This document shows positions 1 through 6,109 of a DNA stretch of 7,337 nucleotides, in pieces. A program made the translations under genes and the position numbers. The notes beneath the pieces were generated by a model. The model was not told the DNA's origin, searched no databases, and saw only the letters and a list, made by a program, of their open reading frames with translations. The stretch comes from Pseudanabaenaceae cyanobacterium MP8IB2.15 (GTDB lineage Bacteria > Cyanobacteriota > Cyanobacteriia > Pseudanabaenales > Pseudanabaenaceae). Position 1 is the first letter of the stretch, and each line of letters opens with the position of its first letter. The DNA is taken from contig JARCMB010000289.1 of NCBI GenBank assembly GCA_030248825.1, forward strand, positions 1-7,337, in the 5' to 3' direction.

Positions 1-50
1 CTGCGTTCCTTGCCCTGAGAGGTTGGCTATGAGTATTGCAGGATGCGAAG

Positions 51-79
51 AAAAAACCGCCCTAGAACGGCGGGGCTTT
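51..79. other. GC-rich hairpin with T-run on the minus strand
   Basis: CCGCC (57-61) pairs with GGCGG (69-73) around a 7-nt loop. Six A residues lie just left of the stem, so on the minus strand it reads as a stem followed by TTTTTT, the form of a Rho-independent terminator. No minus-strand gene ends here. On the plus strand the U-tract is poor (GGCTTTAGA). It could end transcription from an unseen left-hand gene, insulate the toxin-antitoxin operon, or be the subterminal hairpin of a mobile-element end (see findings). The function is inferred. Confidence 0.45.
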
Positions 80-121
80 AGACCCAATTTCTTGGTAAAT
101 AGATTAGCAACAGTCATTATT

Positions 122-126
122 AGGAG
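122..126 (+). promoter_or_regulatory. Ribosome binding site of the antitoxin gene
   Basis: AGGAG lies 9 nt upstream of the ATG at 136. It is a strong Shine-Dalgarno match and supports that start codon. Confidence 0.7.
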
Positions 127-135
127 AAAACTAAA

Positions 136-357
136 ATGCACATCAGCTATCGACTAAACGCTGACGAACTTGATAATAATTTTTTAGAAAGTTTGAAAGC
201 CGCTTTTCATGGCAAAGCCATAGAGATTGTCGTATATGAAAGCGATGAAACCGCTTTTCTTTTAGAACATCCAACTAACAGGAAAAGGTTACTTACTGCG
301 GTTGAAAACATCAAAAATCGTAACAACCTTGTCGAAGTTAGCTGGGACAGCATCTAA
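136..357 (+). CDS. Antitoxin of a YefM-YoeB-type toxin-antitoxin module
   Basis: This 73-residue protein is the likely labile antitoxin of the adjacent YoeB toxin. Its C-terminal half (about residues 38-62, with DETAFLLEHPTNRKRLL) resembles the toxin-neutralising part of YefM, where E. coli has ETAYLLRSPANARRLM. The N-terminal half (MHISYRLNADELDNNFLESL) does not look like the usual Phd/YefM DNA-binding fold, and the protein is shorter than typical YefM (about 83-92 aa). I recall similar N-termini in other cyanobacterial antitoxins, but this is unchecked. The gene precedes the toxin, as is usual, and its TAA shares one base with the toxin ATG, so translation is probably coupled. In related modules the antitoxin-toxin complex represses its own promoter; no operator is evident here. 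The role is firm from context; the DNA-binding mode is unknown. Confidence 0.85.
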   Translation: MHISYRLNADELDNNFLESLKAAFHGKAIEIVVYESDETAFLLEHPTNRKRLLTAVENIKNRNNLVEVSWDSI

Positions 358-623
358 TGAAGCGCAAGATTTTATTTGAAGCAGATGCTTTTGCTGACTT
401 CAACGAATGGGCAAAGATCGATCGCAAAATTTATAACAAAATTGTCGAACTGCTTAAAGACATTGAGCAATCGCCATTTTTAGGAATAGGCAAGCCAGAA
501 CCCCTCAAATATGAACTCAGTGGTTTCTGGTCAAGACGCATTAGTGATGAGCATCGTTTAGTTTATCAAGTTAGCGATCGAGAGATTTTCATCGCTGCTT
601 GCAAAGGTCACTATGACTCCTAA
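357..623 (+). CDS. yoeB: YoeB/Txe-family mRNA interferase toxin
   Basis: This 88-residue protein aligns along its length with E. coli YoeB (84 aa), a RelE-superfamily endoribonuclease that cuts mRNA in the ribosomal A site. The family signature GKPEPLKYELSGFWSRRI is at residues 45-62, followed by DEHRLVYQV (64-72) and a C-terminal CKGHY (82-86). Glu48, Arg67, His85 and Tyr86 fall where E. coli YoeB has catalytic Glu46, Arg65, His83 and Tyr84, so the toxin looks active. Its ATG overlaps the antitoxin stop (TAATG), the classic arrangement for coupled expression. The gene is intact, with no frameshift. Expected roles are stress-induced translation arrest, locus stabilisation or phage response; the sequence does not distinguish these. 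Confidence 0.95.
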   Translation: MKRKILFEADAFADFNEWAKIDRKIYNKIVELLKDIEQSPFLGIGKPEPLKYELSGFWSRRISDEHRLVYQVSDREIFIAACKGHYDS

Positions 624-676
624 TTTGCCTCTACGTTAAAACTCGTCCAGTCTCGCTATGCCAAGTCTTACCGATC

Positions 677-3499
677 ATGACCATCCATCGCTTCTCATCA
701 CGCCGTCAGAAACTCGATCGCACCTTTCTCTGTGAAAAATTGCAAGGCGCACAAGCCTACGATCGCATCGCAGGTTACTTTAGTTCATCGATGCTCGAAG
801 TTGCTGGCGAAGCGATCGCCTCCATGACAGGCATTGTCAGGATTGTCTGCAACTCTGACCTGAACGTGCGCGATGTCGAAGCCGCCAAATCCGCCGCTAA
901 CTATGCCCTGCGCCGCGAATGGTGTGCATCCGAACCCGAACAAAAAATCTTAGATGGCAAAGAAAACGGCAAAGATCGCTTTGCGAAGCTTTACCAAGTA
1001 TTGCGATCGGGCAAAATGCAAGTCAAAGTCTTACCCCGCGACAAATTTGGACTCGTGCATGGCAAAGCAGGTGTAATCACCCTCGCTGATGGTACGCAAA
1101 CCTCATTTATGGGTAGCACCAACGAAACCTATCACGCTTGGAAACTGCATTACGAGCTACTCTGGGAAGACGATGACCCCGAAGCAATTGAATGGGTACA
1201 AGAAGAATTTAATAGCCTCTGGAATCATCCCCTTGCTTTACCCCTTGCCGATTTTGTGATCGAAGACATCGGACGGATCTCGCAACGCACTGTCATTCCT
1301 AGCATCGAAGCTTGGCGCGAAATTCCTGATGCGATCGCCCAAGCAGGGGCAACCATCATCGAAACCCCAGTCTATCGTCAAGAATATGGACTCTGGGAAC
1401 ATCAAAAATATTTTGTCAACATCGCATTTCAAGCACACAAAACCCCACATGGAGCGCGTTATATCCTTGCCGATATGGTGGGCTTAGGCAAAACCATCCA
1501 ACTAGCGATGTCAGCAATGTTGATGGCACTCTATGGCGATAAGCCGATCCTGATCCTCGCGCCCAAACCTCTACTCTGGCAATGGCAAGAAGAAATGAAA
1601 ACCCTGCTCGATCTACCTTCTGCGGTGTGGAATGGCAAGCAATGGGTCGATGAAAATGGATTAGATTATCCCGCGATCGGTGCAGAGGGAATTAAAACCT
1701 GTCCCCGTCGCATTGGCTTAGTTTCACAGGGCATCATCACCAGCAAATCCGAAGCAGGAGAATATCTCAAACAAATCCAGTATGAATGTGTAATCGTCGA
1801 TGAAGCACATCGCGCCCGTCGAGAAAATTTAGGCGTAGGTTGCGAAAAAGAAGAATGCAAACCCAACAACTTATTGCAATTTCTATTTGATATCGCCGAT
1901 CGCACCAAAAGCTTACTCCTAGCCACCGCCACACCAGTCCAACTAAATCCCATCGAAGCTTTTGACTTACTGCGCGTACTCGCTCAAGGCAATGACATGG
2001 TTCTAGGCAACACATGGAGCAACTGGCGCAATGCTGAAGGCTCATTACTCATGGCAAGAGGTGACAAAACTTTTTCAGAAACAGACCCCGAAAGCGATCG
2101 CCAACTTTGGTTATGGGTCTGCAATCCAATTCCTGCTTCATCCGAACACAAAACATTCTCTAAAATTCGCCGCACCCTCCAGCTCAAGGACACCGATTTC
2201 AATGCAGGGATGAACAAGTGGGACAAACTTCGCCTTGGTGAGAAACAAGAAATTCGTAGCTTAGCCGATATCTATGGCAAACAATACAATCCCTTCATTC
2301 GCCATATCATCCGCCGCACCCGCGAATATCTCGAAAATACCTACGATCCAGAAACAGGCGAACCCTATCTCCAACCCGTCCGTGTCCAGCTATTAGGCGA
2401 AAATGATACTGATGCGATCGCCCTTACTCCTTATCTGCGAGATGCCTATGCGATCGCTGAAGAATTTTGTCAGTCCGTCAGCCAGCGCATGAAAGGATCG
2501 GGATTTTTAAAAACCCTGTTGCTACGCCGTGTTGGTAGTTCTATTAATGCAGGCATGATTACCGCTCAAAAGCTGCTAGGTAAACAAGATGATTGGGATG
2601 AAGAAAATGAAGATGAAGACCCTCACCCCCTAGCCCCCTCTCCCATGAAGGGCGAGGAGGGACAGGACTCTTTAAGTCCCTCTCACGTTCTGGGAGAGGG
2701 ATTTAGGGTGAGGGCAAAAACCAGTGAATTTGCCGACAAAATTACATCTGAAGAATCAATTCTTCTCGAAAAATTTATCCAACATCTCAAAGTCGAACAG
2801 GACAATGACCCCAAATATAACGTAGTCAAAGAACTTCTACTAGATCGCAATTGGCTGGATCTAGGCTGTATTATCTTTTCGCAATATTTTGACTCTGTAT
2901 GGTGGCTTGCCAATCAACTTACCCGCGATCTACCAAACCAAGAAGTAATCGGTATTTATGCAGGTGGACAAAAATCTGGACATATTTGTAACGGTGAATA
3001 TACCCGTTGCGATCGCAATGTCCTCAAAAAAATGGTGCAGTCAGGTGAAATTCGACTCATCCTTGGCACGGATGCTGCCAGTGAAGGGTTAAACCTGCAA
3101 AAACTAGGTAGTCTAATCAATCTCGATTTACCTTGGAACCCCACCCGCCTCGAACAACGTAAAGGTAGAATTCAACGGATCGGTCAAACCCGCGAGACAG
3201 TCCTTGTCTACAATATGCGCTACAAAGGCTCAGTCGAAGATCGAGTGCGCGACCTCCTAAGCGATCGACTGCAATCGATTCATCAAATGTTTGGACAAAT
3301 CCCTGACACCCTCCAAACGATTTGGGTAGATGAAGCATTAGGCGATCGGGCAGAAGCGAAACAGACCATCGATAAACTTCCTGACCAGCATCCCTTTGAA
3401 ATGAAATACAACCAAATTCAAACTAAAGTTAACTGGGAGTCCTGCACTCAAGTTTTAGATAGTAGCGATCGTAAAAAAGCACTTTTGCAAAGTTGGTAA
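677..3499 (+). CDS. PLD-like nuclease fused to SNF2-family helicase
   Basis: This 940-residue protein begins with a phospholipase D-like domain (about 1-190): YDRIAGYFSSS at 28-38, one HxK motif (His128, Lys130) and GSTNET at 146-151. A complete SF2/SNF2 motor follows: motif I DMVGLGKT (266-273), DEAH box (375-378), motif III TATP (417-420), helicase-C motif V TDAASEGLNLQ (798-808) and motif VI QRKGRIQRIGQ (827-837). It is therefore an ATP-dependent DNA translocase with a probable nuclease or DNA-binding head. Similar proteins occur in DISARM-like and other restriction or defence loci, but no methylase is visible here, so a defence role is inference. Residues about 649-680 are encoded by an inserted palindromic repeat. 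ATG 677 lacks a clear Shine-Dalgarno site, but it is the first in-frame Met and gives the family-like start MTIHRFSSRRQKLDRTFL. It follows the toxin by 53 nt and may share its transcript. Confidence 0.9.
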   Translation: MTIHRFSSRRQKLDRTFLCEKLQGAQAYDRIAGYFSSSMLEVAGEAIASMTGIVRIVCNSDLNVRDVEAAKSAANYALRREWCASEPEQKILDGKENGKDRFAKLYQVLRSGKMQVKVLPRDKFGLVHGKAGVITLADGTQTSFMGSTNETYHAWKLHYELLWEDDDPEAIEWVQEEFNSLWNHPLALPLADFVIEDIGRISQRTVIPSIEAWREIPDAIAQAGATIIETPVYRQEYGLWEHQKYFVNIAFQAHKTPHGARYILADMVGLGKTIQLAMSAMLMALYGDKPILILAPKPLLWQWQEEMKTLLDLPSAVWNGKQWVDENGLDYPAIGAEGIKTCPRRIGLVSQGIITSKSEAGEYLKQIQYECVIVDEAHRARRENLGVGCEKEECKPNNLLQFLFDIADRTKSLLLATATPVQLNPIEAFDLLRVLAQGNDMVLGNTWSNWRNAEGSLLMARGDKTFSETDPESDRQLWLWVCNPIPASSEHKTFSKIRRTLQLKDTDFNAGMNKWDKLRLGEKQEIRSLADIYGKQYNPFIRHIIRRTREYLENTYDPETGEPYLQPVRVQLLGENDTDAIALTPYLRDAYAIAEEFCQSVSQRMKGSGFLKTLLLRRVGSSINAGMITAQKLLGKQDDWDEENEDEDPHPLAPSPMKGEEGQDSLSPSHVLGEGFRVRAKTSEFADKITSEESILLEKFIQHLKVEQDNDPKYNVVKELLLDRNWLDLGCIIFSQYFDSVWWLANQLTRDLPNQEVIGIYAGGQKSGHICNGEYTRCDRNVLKKMVQSGEIRLILGTDAASEGLNLQKLGSLINLDLPWNPTRLEQRKGRIQRIGQTRETVLVYNMRYKGSVEDRVRDLLSDRLQSIHQMFGQIPDTLQTIWVDEALGDRAEAKQTIDKLPDQHPFEMKYNQIQTKVNWESCTQVLDSSDRKKALLQSW
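2620..2714. repeat. Palindromic interspersed repeat inserted in-frame in the helicase gene
   Basis: The outer arms are nearly complementary. CCCTCACCC (2620-2628) pairs with GGGTGAGGG (2706-2714), and CCCTCTCCCA (2636-2645) pairs with TGGGAGAGGG (2691-2700). Each half can also fold alone: CTCTCCC (2638-2644) with GGGCGAG (2650-2656, one mismatch), and TCCCTCTC (2677-2684) with GAGAGGGA (2694-2701). The unit is about 95-96 nt, fits 32 codons, and encodes a low-complexity peptide starting PHPLAPSP and ending LGEGFRVRA. Peptides of this type recur in unrelated predicted proteins of cyanobacteria and other bacteria, marking a dispersed non-autonomous palindromic element. It lies in an acidic linker between the SNF2 lobes, a permissive site. 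No target-site duplication is evident. Confidence 0.85.
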
Positions 3500-3537
3500 T
3501 TATGGGCTTGGATGGTCACTAGCAGGTGAGCGATTCT

Positions 3538-3696
3538 ATGGACTATGCCAAACCCACACTGCAACCGACTGACTTAGCCATGTGGAGTAGCCTTGCCAGA
3601 AATGTTCATCTAAAAAATCTTTGCTCGAATCACCAGATCGAAAATAACCAACTAATTTCAGCTTGTTTGCCGATATGTGGTTATGTGATTAATTGA
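3538..3696 (+). CDS. Possible small ORF, unknown function (52 aa)
   Basis: ATG at 3538 is preceded by AGGTGAG (3524-3530, 7-nt spacing), a passable ribosome binding site. It opens a 52-codon frame ending at TGA 3694-3696, starting MDYAKPTLQPTDLAMWSSLA and ending ACLPICGYVIN. It lies 38 nt after the helicase stop on the same strand, so it could be a small last gene of that operon, a remnant of a lost partner gene, or a chance ORF. I recognise no family. There is no signal peptide, and only three cysteines. Support is the Shine-Dalgarno match and position only. Confidence 0.25.
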   Translation: MDYAKPTLQPTDLAMWSSLARNVHLKNLCSNHQIENNQLISACLPICGYVIN

Positions 3697-3859
3697 GTAT
3701 ACATTGCAAATTATCCCCTAGAACATCAACCAGCCAACTGCTTGAACTTACCCTCAACCGAGCGAAGCCGATCGACATTACAGAAACAGCGCACGGCTGA
3801 ACGCAACTAATGAGAGACGTGTCGATCGCAACTAGATAACTGCAACTGGGATTTCGTAT

Positions 3860-3893
3860 CCATAGGTCTGTGATGTGTCGATCGCGCCTATGG
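3860..3893. repeat. Small inverted repeat in intergenic DNA
   Basis: CCATAGG (3860-3866) is perfectly complementary to CCTATGG (3887-3893) across 20 nt. The right arm overlaps a shorter hairpin, CGCC-TAT-GGCG (3885-3895). GTGTCGATCGC occurs nearby in two copies, once inside the loop and once about 55 nt upstream. No function is assigned. Confidence 0.3.
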
Positions 3894-3933
3894 CGACAAA
3901 CAAGGTAGTTAAAAACAAAAATCAAATCCAAAA

Positions 3934-3956
3934 GGTCTGCTGACTAATAGCAGACC
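3934..3956 (-). terminator. Rho-independent terminator of the leftward ATPase operon
   Basis: GGTCTGCT (3934-3941) and AGCAGACC (3949-3956) form a perfect 8-bp stem with a 7-nt loop. Read on the minus strand, the stem is followed by TTTT, then a second T-rich stretch. It starts 29 nt beyond the stop of the PilB/GspE-like gene, exactly where a terminator is expected. Confidence 0.85.
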
Positions 3957-3985
3957 CAAACTAATAATCTTCCTAGCACCTAAAT

Positions 3986-5638
3986 TTAGGTTTTCTTGGC
4001 AAAACTCTCTTCGGAAAGAGCGCTTTTGGGTAGAATGCGGACGATTTCTTCGATAGTTGTGATGCCTCTGGTGACTTTATCGATCGCTGAGATCCTAAAA
4101 GAAGAAAAATTAGTTTCTTGCAGATAGGGTTTGAGTTGTGAGAATGTTCCTTCATGGATCATTTGTTTGATTTTGGGATCTATCTCCATCACCTCAACGA
4201 TCGCTTCACGCCCCAAAAAGCCTGTATTAGAACACTTATGGCAGCCCCGTCCTTTGCGATAGGCGGAAAGATCGACTCGATCGACAGATAATCCCAGCAC
4301 TTGCAATTCTTTAGATGAGGGGATATGGGGTTCGGCACAGTGAGGGCAGACCCGTCGCACTAGGCGTTGTGCGACTACGCCTAACAAAGCATCTACAATC
4401 ATTGCAGGATCGGGACCGATATTTCGCAAGCGGGGAATTGCTCCTGCGGCATCATTAGTGTGTAGCGTGGTTAATACTAAGTGACCTGTTAAGGCAGCCC
4501 GAACAGCAGTCTCAGCCGTTTCTTTGTCTCTTGTTTCGCCCACAAGAATGATATCTGGATCTTGACGCATAAGTGCTCGCAAAGCTGACTCAAAAGTCAT
4601 GCCTGCTAAGGGATTGACCTGCGTTTGCGTAATGTTGCGGAGGACATACTCTACAGGATCTTCAACAGTCGCGACGTTAACGCCATCTGTGGCGATCGCT
4701 TGCAAACTGGTGTAGAGAGTGCTGGTCTTACCCGATCCTGTTGGGCCAGTCAGGACGATCATGCCTTGGGGTTGATTGAGCCAAGATGTATAGAGTTCAA
4801 GCGCGTCGGGCATGAATCCCAACTTGTCAAGAGTGGAAAATGGATTGTCCTGTGGTAAGAGACGAATCACAATTTTTTCACCATTTACACAGGGCATGGT
4901 GCTGACCCGCATATCCAATTTGGCAGATCGATCGTTATCTGACATGTATTGCTTAGCAATTCGACCATCTTGAGGGCGGCGGCTTTCCGCAATATCCAAT
5001 TCTGCCATTACCTTTAGTGCCACAATAACTTTGCGACCAATTTCTACGGGCAAGAAAATCACAGGTTGTAACACGCCATCAATGCGATAACGGACACGAA
5101 GTCCTTCTAATGTTGGTTCTAAGTGGATATCGCTGGTACGGGAACGCAAGGCATTAGTGAGAAGAACGACGATCCGCTCTTCTTGGTCTGAAGCATTGGC
5201 AAGATGTAACTTTGCCACGTTGCCAACGTTCCCTCCGAGATCGGAGTTGCGAATGTCAATTTTGGTGGAAATAGTTGTCGCTGCCTTGAGATTTTGCTGA
5301 CGGAGATATTCGCGATAGCTTTCTGTACTGATATTGATGATATAGATTTTAGAATCTAGCCGATCGACAAGAAGTTCGATCGATTCTTCGGTTAGAACGT
5401 TTGGGCTGGCAATGTAGTAGGTTCCCTGCCAGAGGAATAGCGGAATTAGCTGGAATTGTTCGCGGATGTTGGCGAGCGATTTCCAGAAGCGATCGATGAC
5501 CTGAGGATCGATCGCGGCGAAGTCTATCGTTCCTGCTGGATCTATTAATAGAGGAATGGCTTCCATGGGAGAAATCTTGCCTTGAAGCAGCAGTTGTTGC
5601 GGTCTGACAGATGGAGGAGGATCGATCGGAGATTTCAT
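3986..5638 (-). CDS. PilB/GspE-family assembly ATPase
   Basis: This 550-residue hexameric secretion ATPase would work at the cytoplasmic face of a type IV pilus or type II secretion machine, powering pilin polymerisation. Residues 60-115 resemble the GspE N-terminal domain. SDIHLEP (169-175) and RVRYRIDG (181-188) belong to the N2/Asp-box region. Walker A is GPTGSGKT (298-305, Lys304), Walker B DPDIILVGETRD (360-371, Glu368), and the His box TGHLVLTTLHTND (384-396). CPHC (431-434) and CHKC (466-469) form the tetracysteine zinc site of PilB/GspE proteins, which PilT lacks. All key residues are present. It is shorter than my recollection of the main cyanobacterial PilB (about 670 aa), so it may be a paralogue. 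The ATG at 5638 has only a weak upstream AGG. It lies 28 nt after the cysteine-rich gene and was probably cotranscribed with it. Confidence 0.9.
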   Translation of the reverse strand: MKSPIDPPPSVRPQQLLLQGKISPMEAIPLLIDPAGTIDFAAIDPQVIDRFWKSLANIREQFQLIPLFLWQGTYYIASPNVLTEESIELLVDRLDSKIYIINISTESYREYLRQQNLKAATTISTKIDIRNSDLGGNVGNVAKLHLANASDQEERIVVLLTNALRSRTSDIHLEPTLEGLRVRYRIDGVLQPVIFLPVEIGRKVIVALKVMAELDIAESRRPQDGRIAKQYMSDNDRSAKLDMRVSTMPCVNGEKIVIRLLPQDNPFSTLDKLGFMPDALELYTSWLNQPQGMIVLTGPTGSGKTSTLYTSLQAIATDGVNVATVEDPVEYVLRNITQTQVNPLAGMTFESALRALMRQDPDIILVGETRDKETAETAVRAALTGHLVLTTLHTNDAAGAIPRLRNIGPDPAMIVDALLGVVAQRLVRRVCPHCAEPHIPSSKELQVLGLSVDRVDLSAYRKGRGCHKCSNTGFLGREAIVEVMEIDPKIKQMIHEGTFSQLKPYLQETNFSSFRISAIDKVTRGITTIEEIVRILPKSALSEESFAKKT

Positions 5639-5666
5639 AGCTTATTAACCTGTAAAAATAAGAGAT

Positions 5667-6026
5667 TTAACGACGTGCCAGAATGGATGGAGCTAGAACT
5701 CCTTGCGGCCCAGTTAGGGTGGGATCGAAGTTGGGAATTGGTTGCGAATTGCAAGAGTTGTCGAGTTTGCATTTTTCGTGTTTTTTGCAGAAATTCTGGA
5801 TTAAAACTGTCTTTTCAGATTTGTCATCGCCGATAAACTGACAGATTTCGGGTGGTTGGTAGCCGCACATTGATGTGAGGTTGATCGTTCTACCGTCTTT
5901 GGTGTGAAAGTAGCAGAGTGGGTTGCTCTCTTGAGCGGTCGAAGCTTGGGCGATCAGTGGATTGAAGGCACTGAGTGGAAGTGCTAGAGAAATTGCGGCG
6001 ATCGAGATCGATTTCAGGCGTGACAT
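5667..6026 (-). CDS. Small secreted six-cysteine protein, unknown function
   Basis: This 119-residue protein begins with a Sec signal peptide (about 1-28): basic MSRLK, a hydrophobic core around residues 7-25, and a likely cut after AQA at 26-28. The mature part (about 91 aa) has six cysteines, at 38, 54, 62, 80, 86 and 92, which suggests up to three disulfides in the periplasm or outside the cell. The segment CYFHTKDGRTINLTSMCG (38-55) fits a pattern seen in small exported cyanobacterial proteins: Cys, a Gly-containing turn, a hydrophobic strand, then Cys-Gly. The ATG is supported by AGGA (6034-6037) upstream. It sits between a secreted M23 peptidase gene and a PilB/GspE-like ATPase gene on the same strand. 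It could be a surface or wall-associated factor; no catalytic motif is seen. Confidence 0.8.
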   Translation of the reverse strand: MSRLKSISIAAISLALPLSAFNPLIAQASTAQESNPLCYFHTKDGRTINLTSMCGYQPPEICQFIGDDKSEKTVLIQNFCKKHEKCKLDNSCNSQPIPNFDPTLTGPQGVLAPSILARR

Positions 6027-6063
6027 AGACTTTTCCTCGAAATAATGAATGATCGAAAGGGAA

Positions 6064-6097
6064 AGCGCAGTGGAGCAGGGTGCGATCTCACTGCGCT
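6064..6097 (-). terminator. Hairpin after the M23 peptidase gene
   Basis: AGCGCAGTG (6064-6072) pairs perfectly with CACTGCGCT (6089-6097), a 9-bp stem with a 16-nt loop. On the minus strand it is followed by TTTCCCTTT, an imperfect U-tract. It starts 13 nt past the M23 stop. It may be a partial terminator or mRNA-stabilising hairpin that separates expression of the peptidase from the cysteine-rich protein. Confidence 0.6.
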
Positions 6098-6109
6098 GAC
6101 TTTTAAGGG

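Larger units (their letters stand above)
3500..3933. other. Convergent intergenic region, mostly featureless
   Basis: Apart from the weak 52-codon ORF and the small inverted repeat listed separately, I see no gene, RNA or mobile element here. Plus-strand frames are broken by many stops just after the helicase gene. No clear plus-strand terminator for the helicase transcript is visible; the hairpin at 3934-3956 lacks a T-run on that strand. Confidence 0.5.
812..4699. repeat. Seven HIP1 octamers (GCGATCGC)
   Basis: Exact copies occur at 812-819, 1331-1338, 2094-2101, 2414-2421, 2450-2457, 3009-3016 and 4692-4699, all inside coding sequence. A random octamer would be expected about once per 65 kb. 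HIP1 (highly iterated palindrome) is a hallmark of many cyanobacterial genomes and is the main taxonomic clue in this window. The span given simply brackets the sites. Confidence 0.95.

Noticed and set aside
92..120. TTGGTA-17-CATTAT as a promoter of the toxin-antitoxin operon
   Set aside because: The -10 match is weak, and the predicted transcript would start at or beyond the ribosome binding site at 122-126, so it is unlikely to be the working promoter.
1238..3338. Several 60-95-codon ORFs, mostly antisense, overlapping the helicase gene
   Set aside because: They are shadows of a strongly supported 940-codon gene with all motor motifs; their peptides are rich in Cys, Arg and Ser, as expected from antisense reading.
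3689..3931. 80-codon minus-strand ORF in the convergent intergenic region
   Set aside because: Its start abuts the terminator hairpin of the upstream leftward gene, it has no convincing ribosome binding site, and the peptide resembles nothing I know.
3934..3956. The same hairpin as a plus-strand terminator for the helicase transcript
   Set aside because: On the plus strand the stem is followed by CAAACTAATAA with no T-run; it fits only the minus-strand direction.
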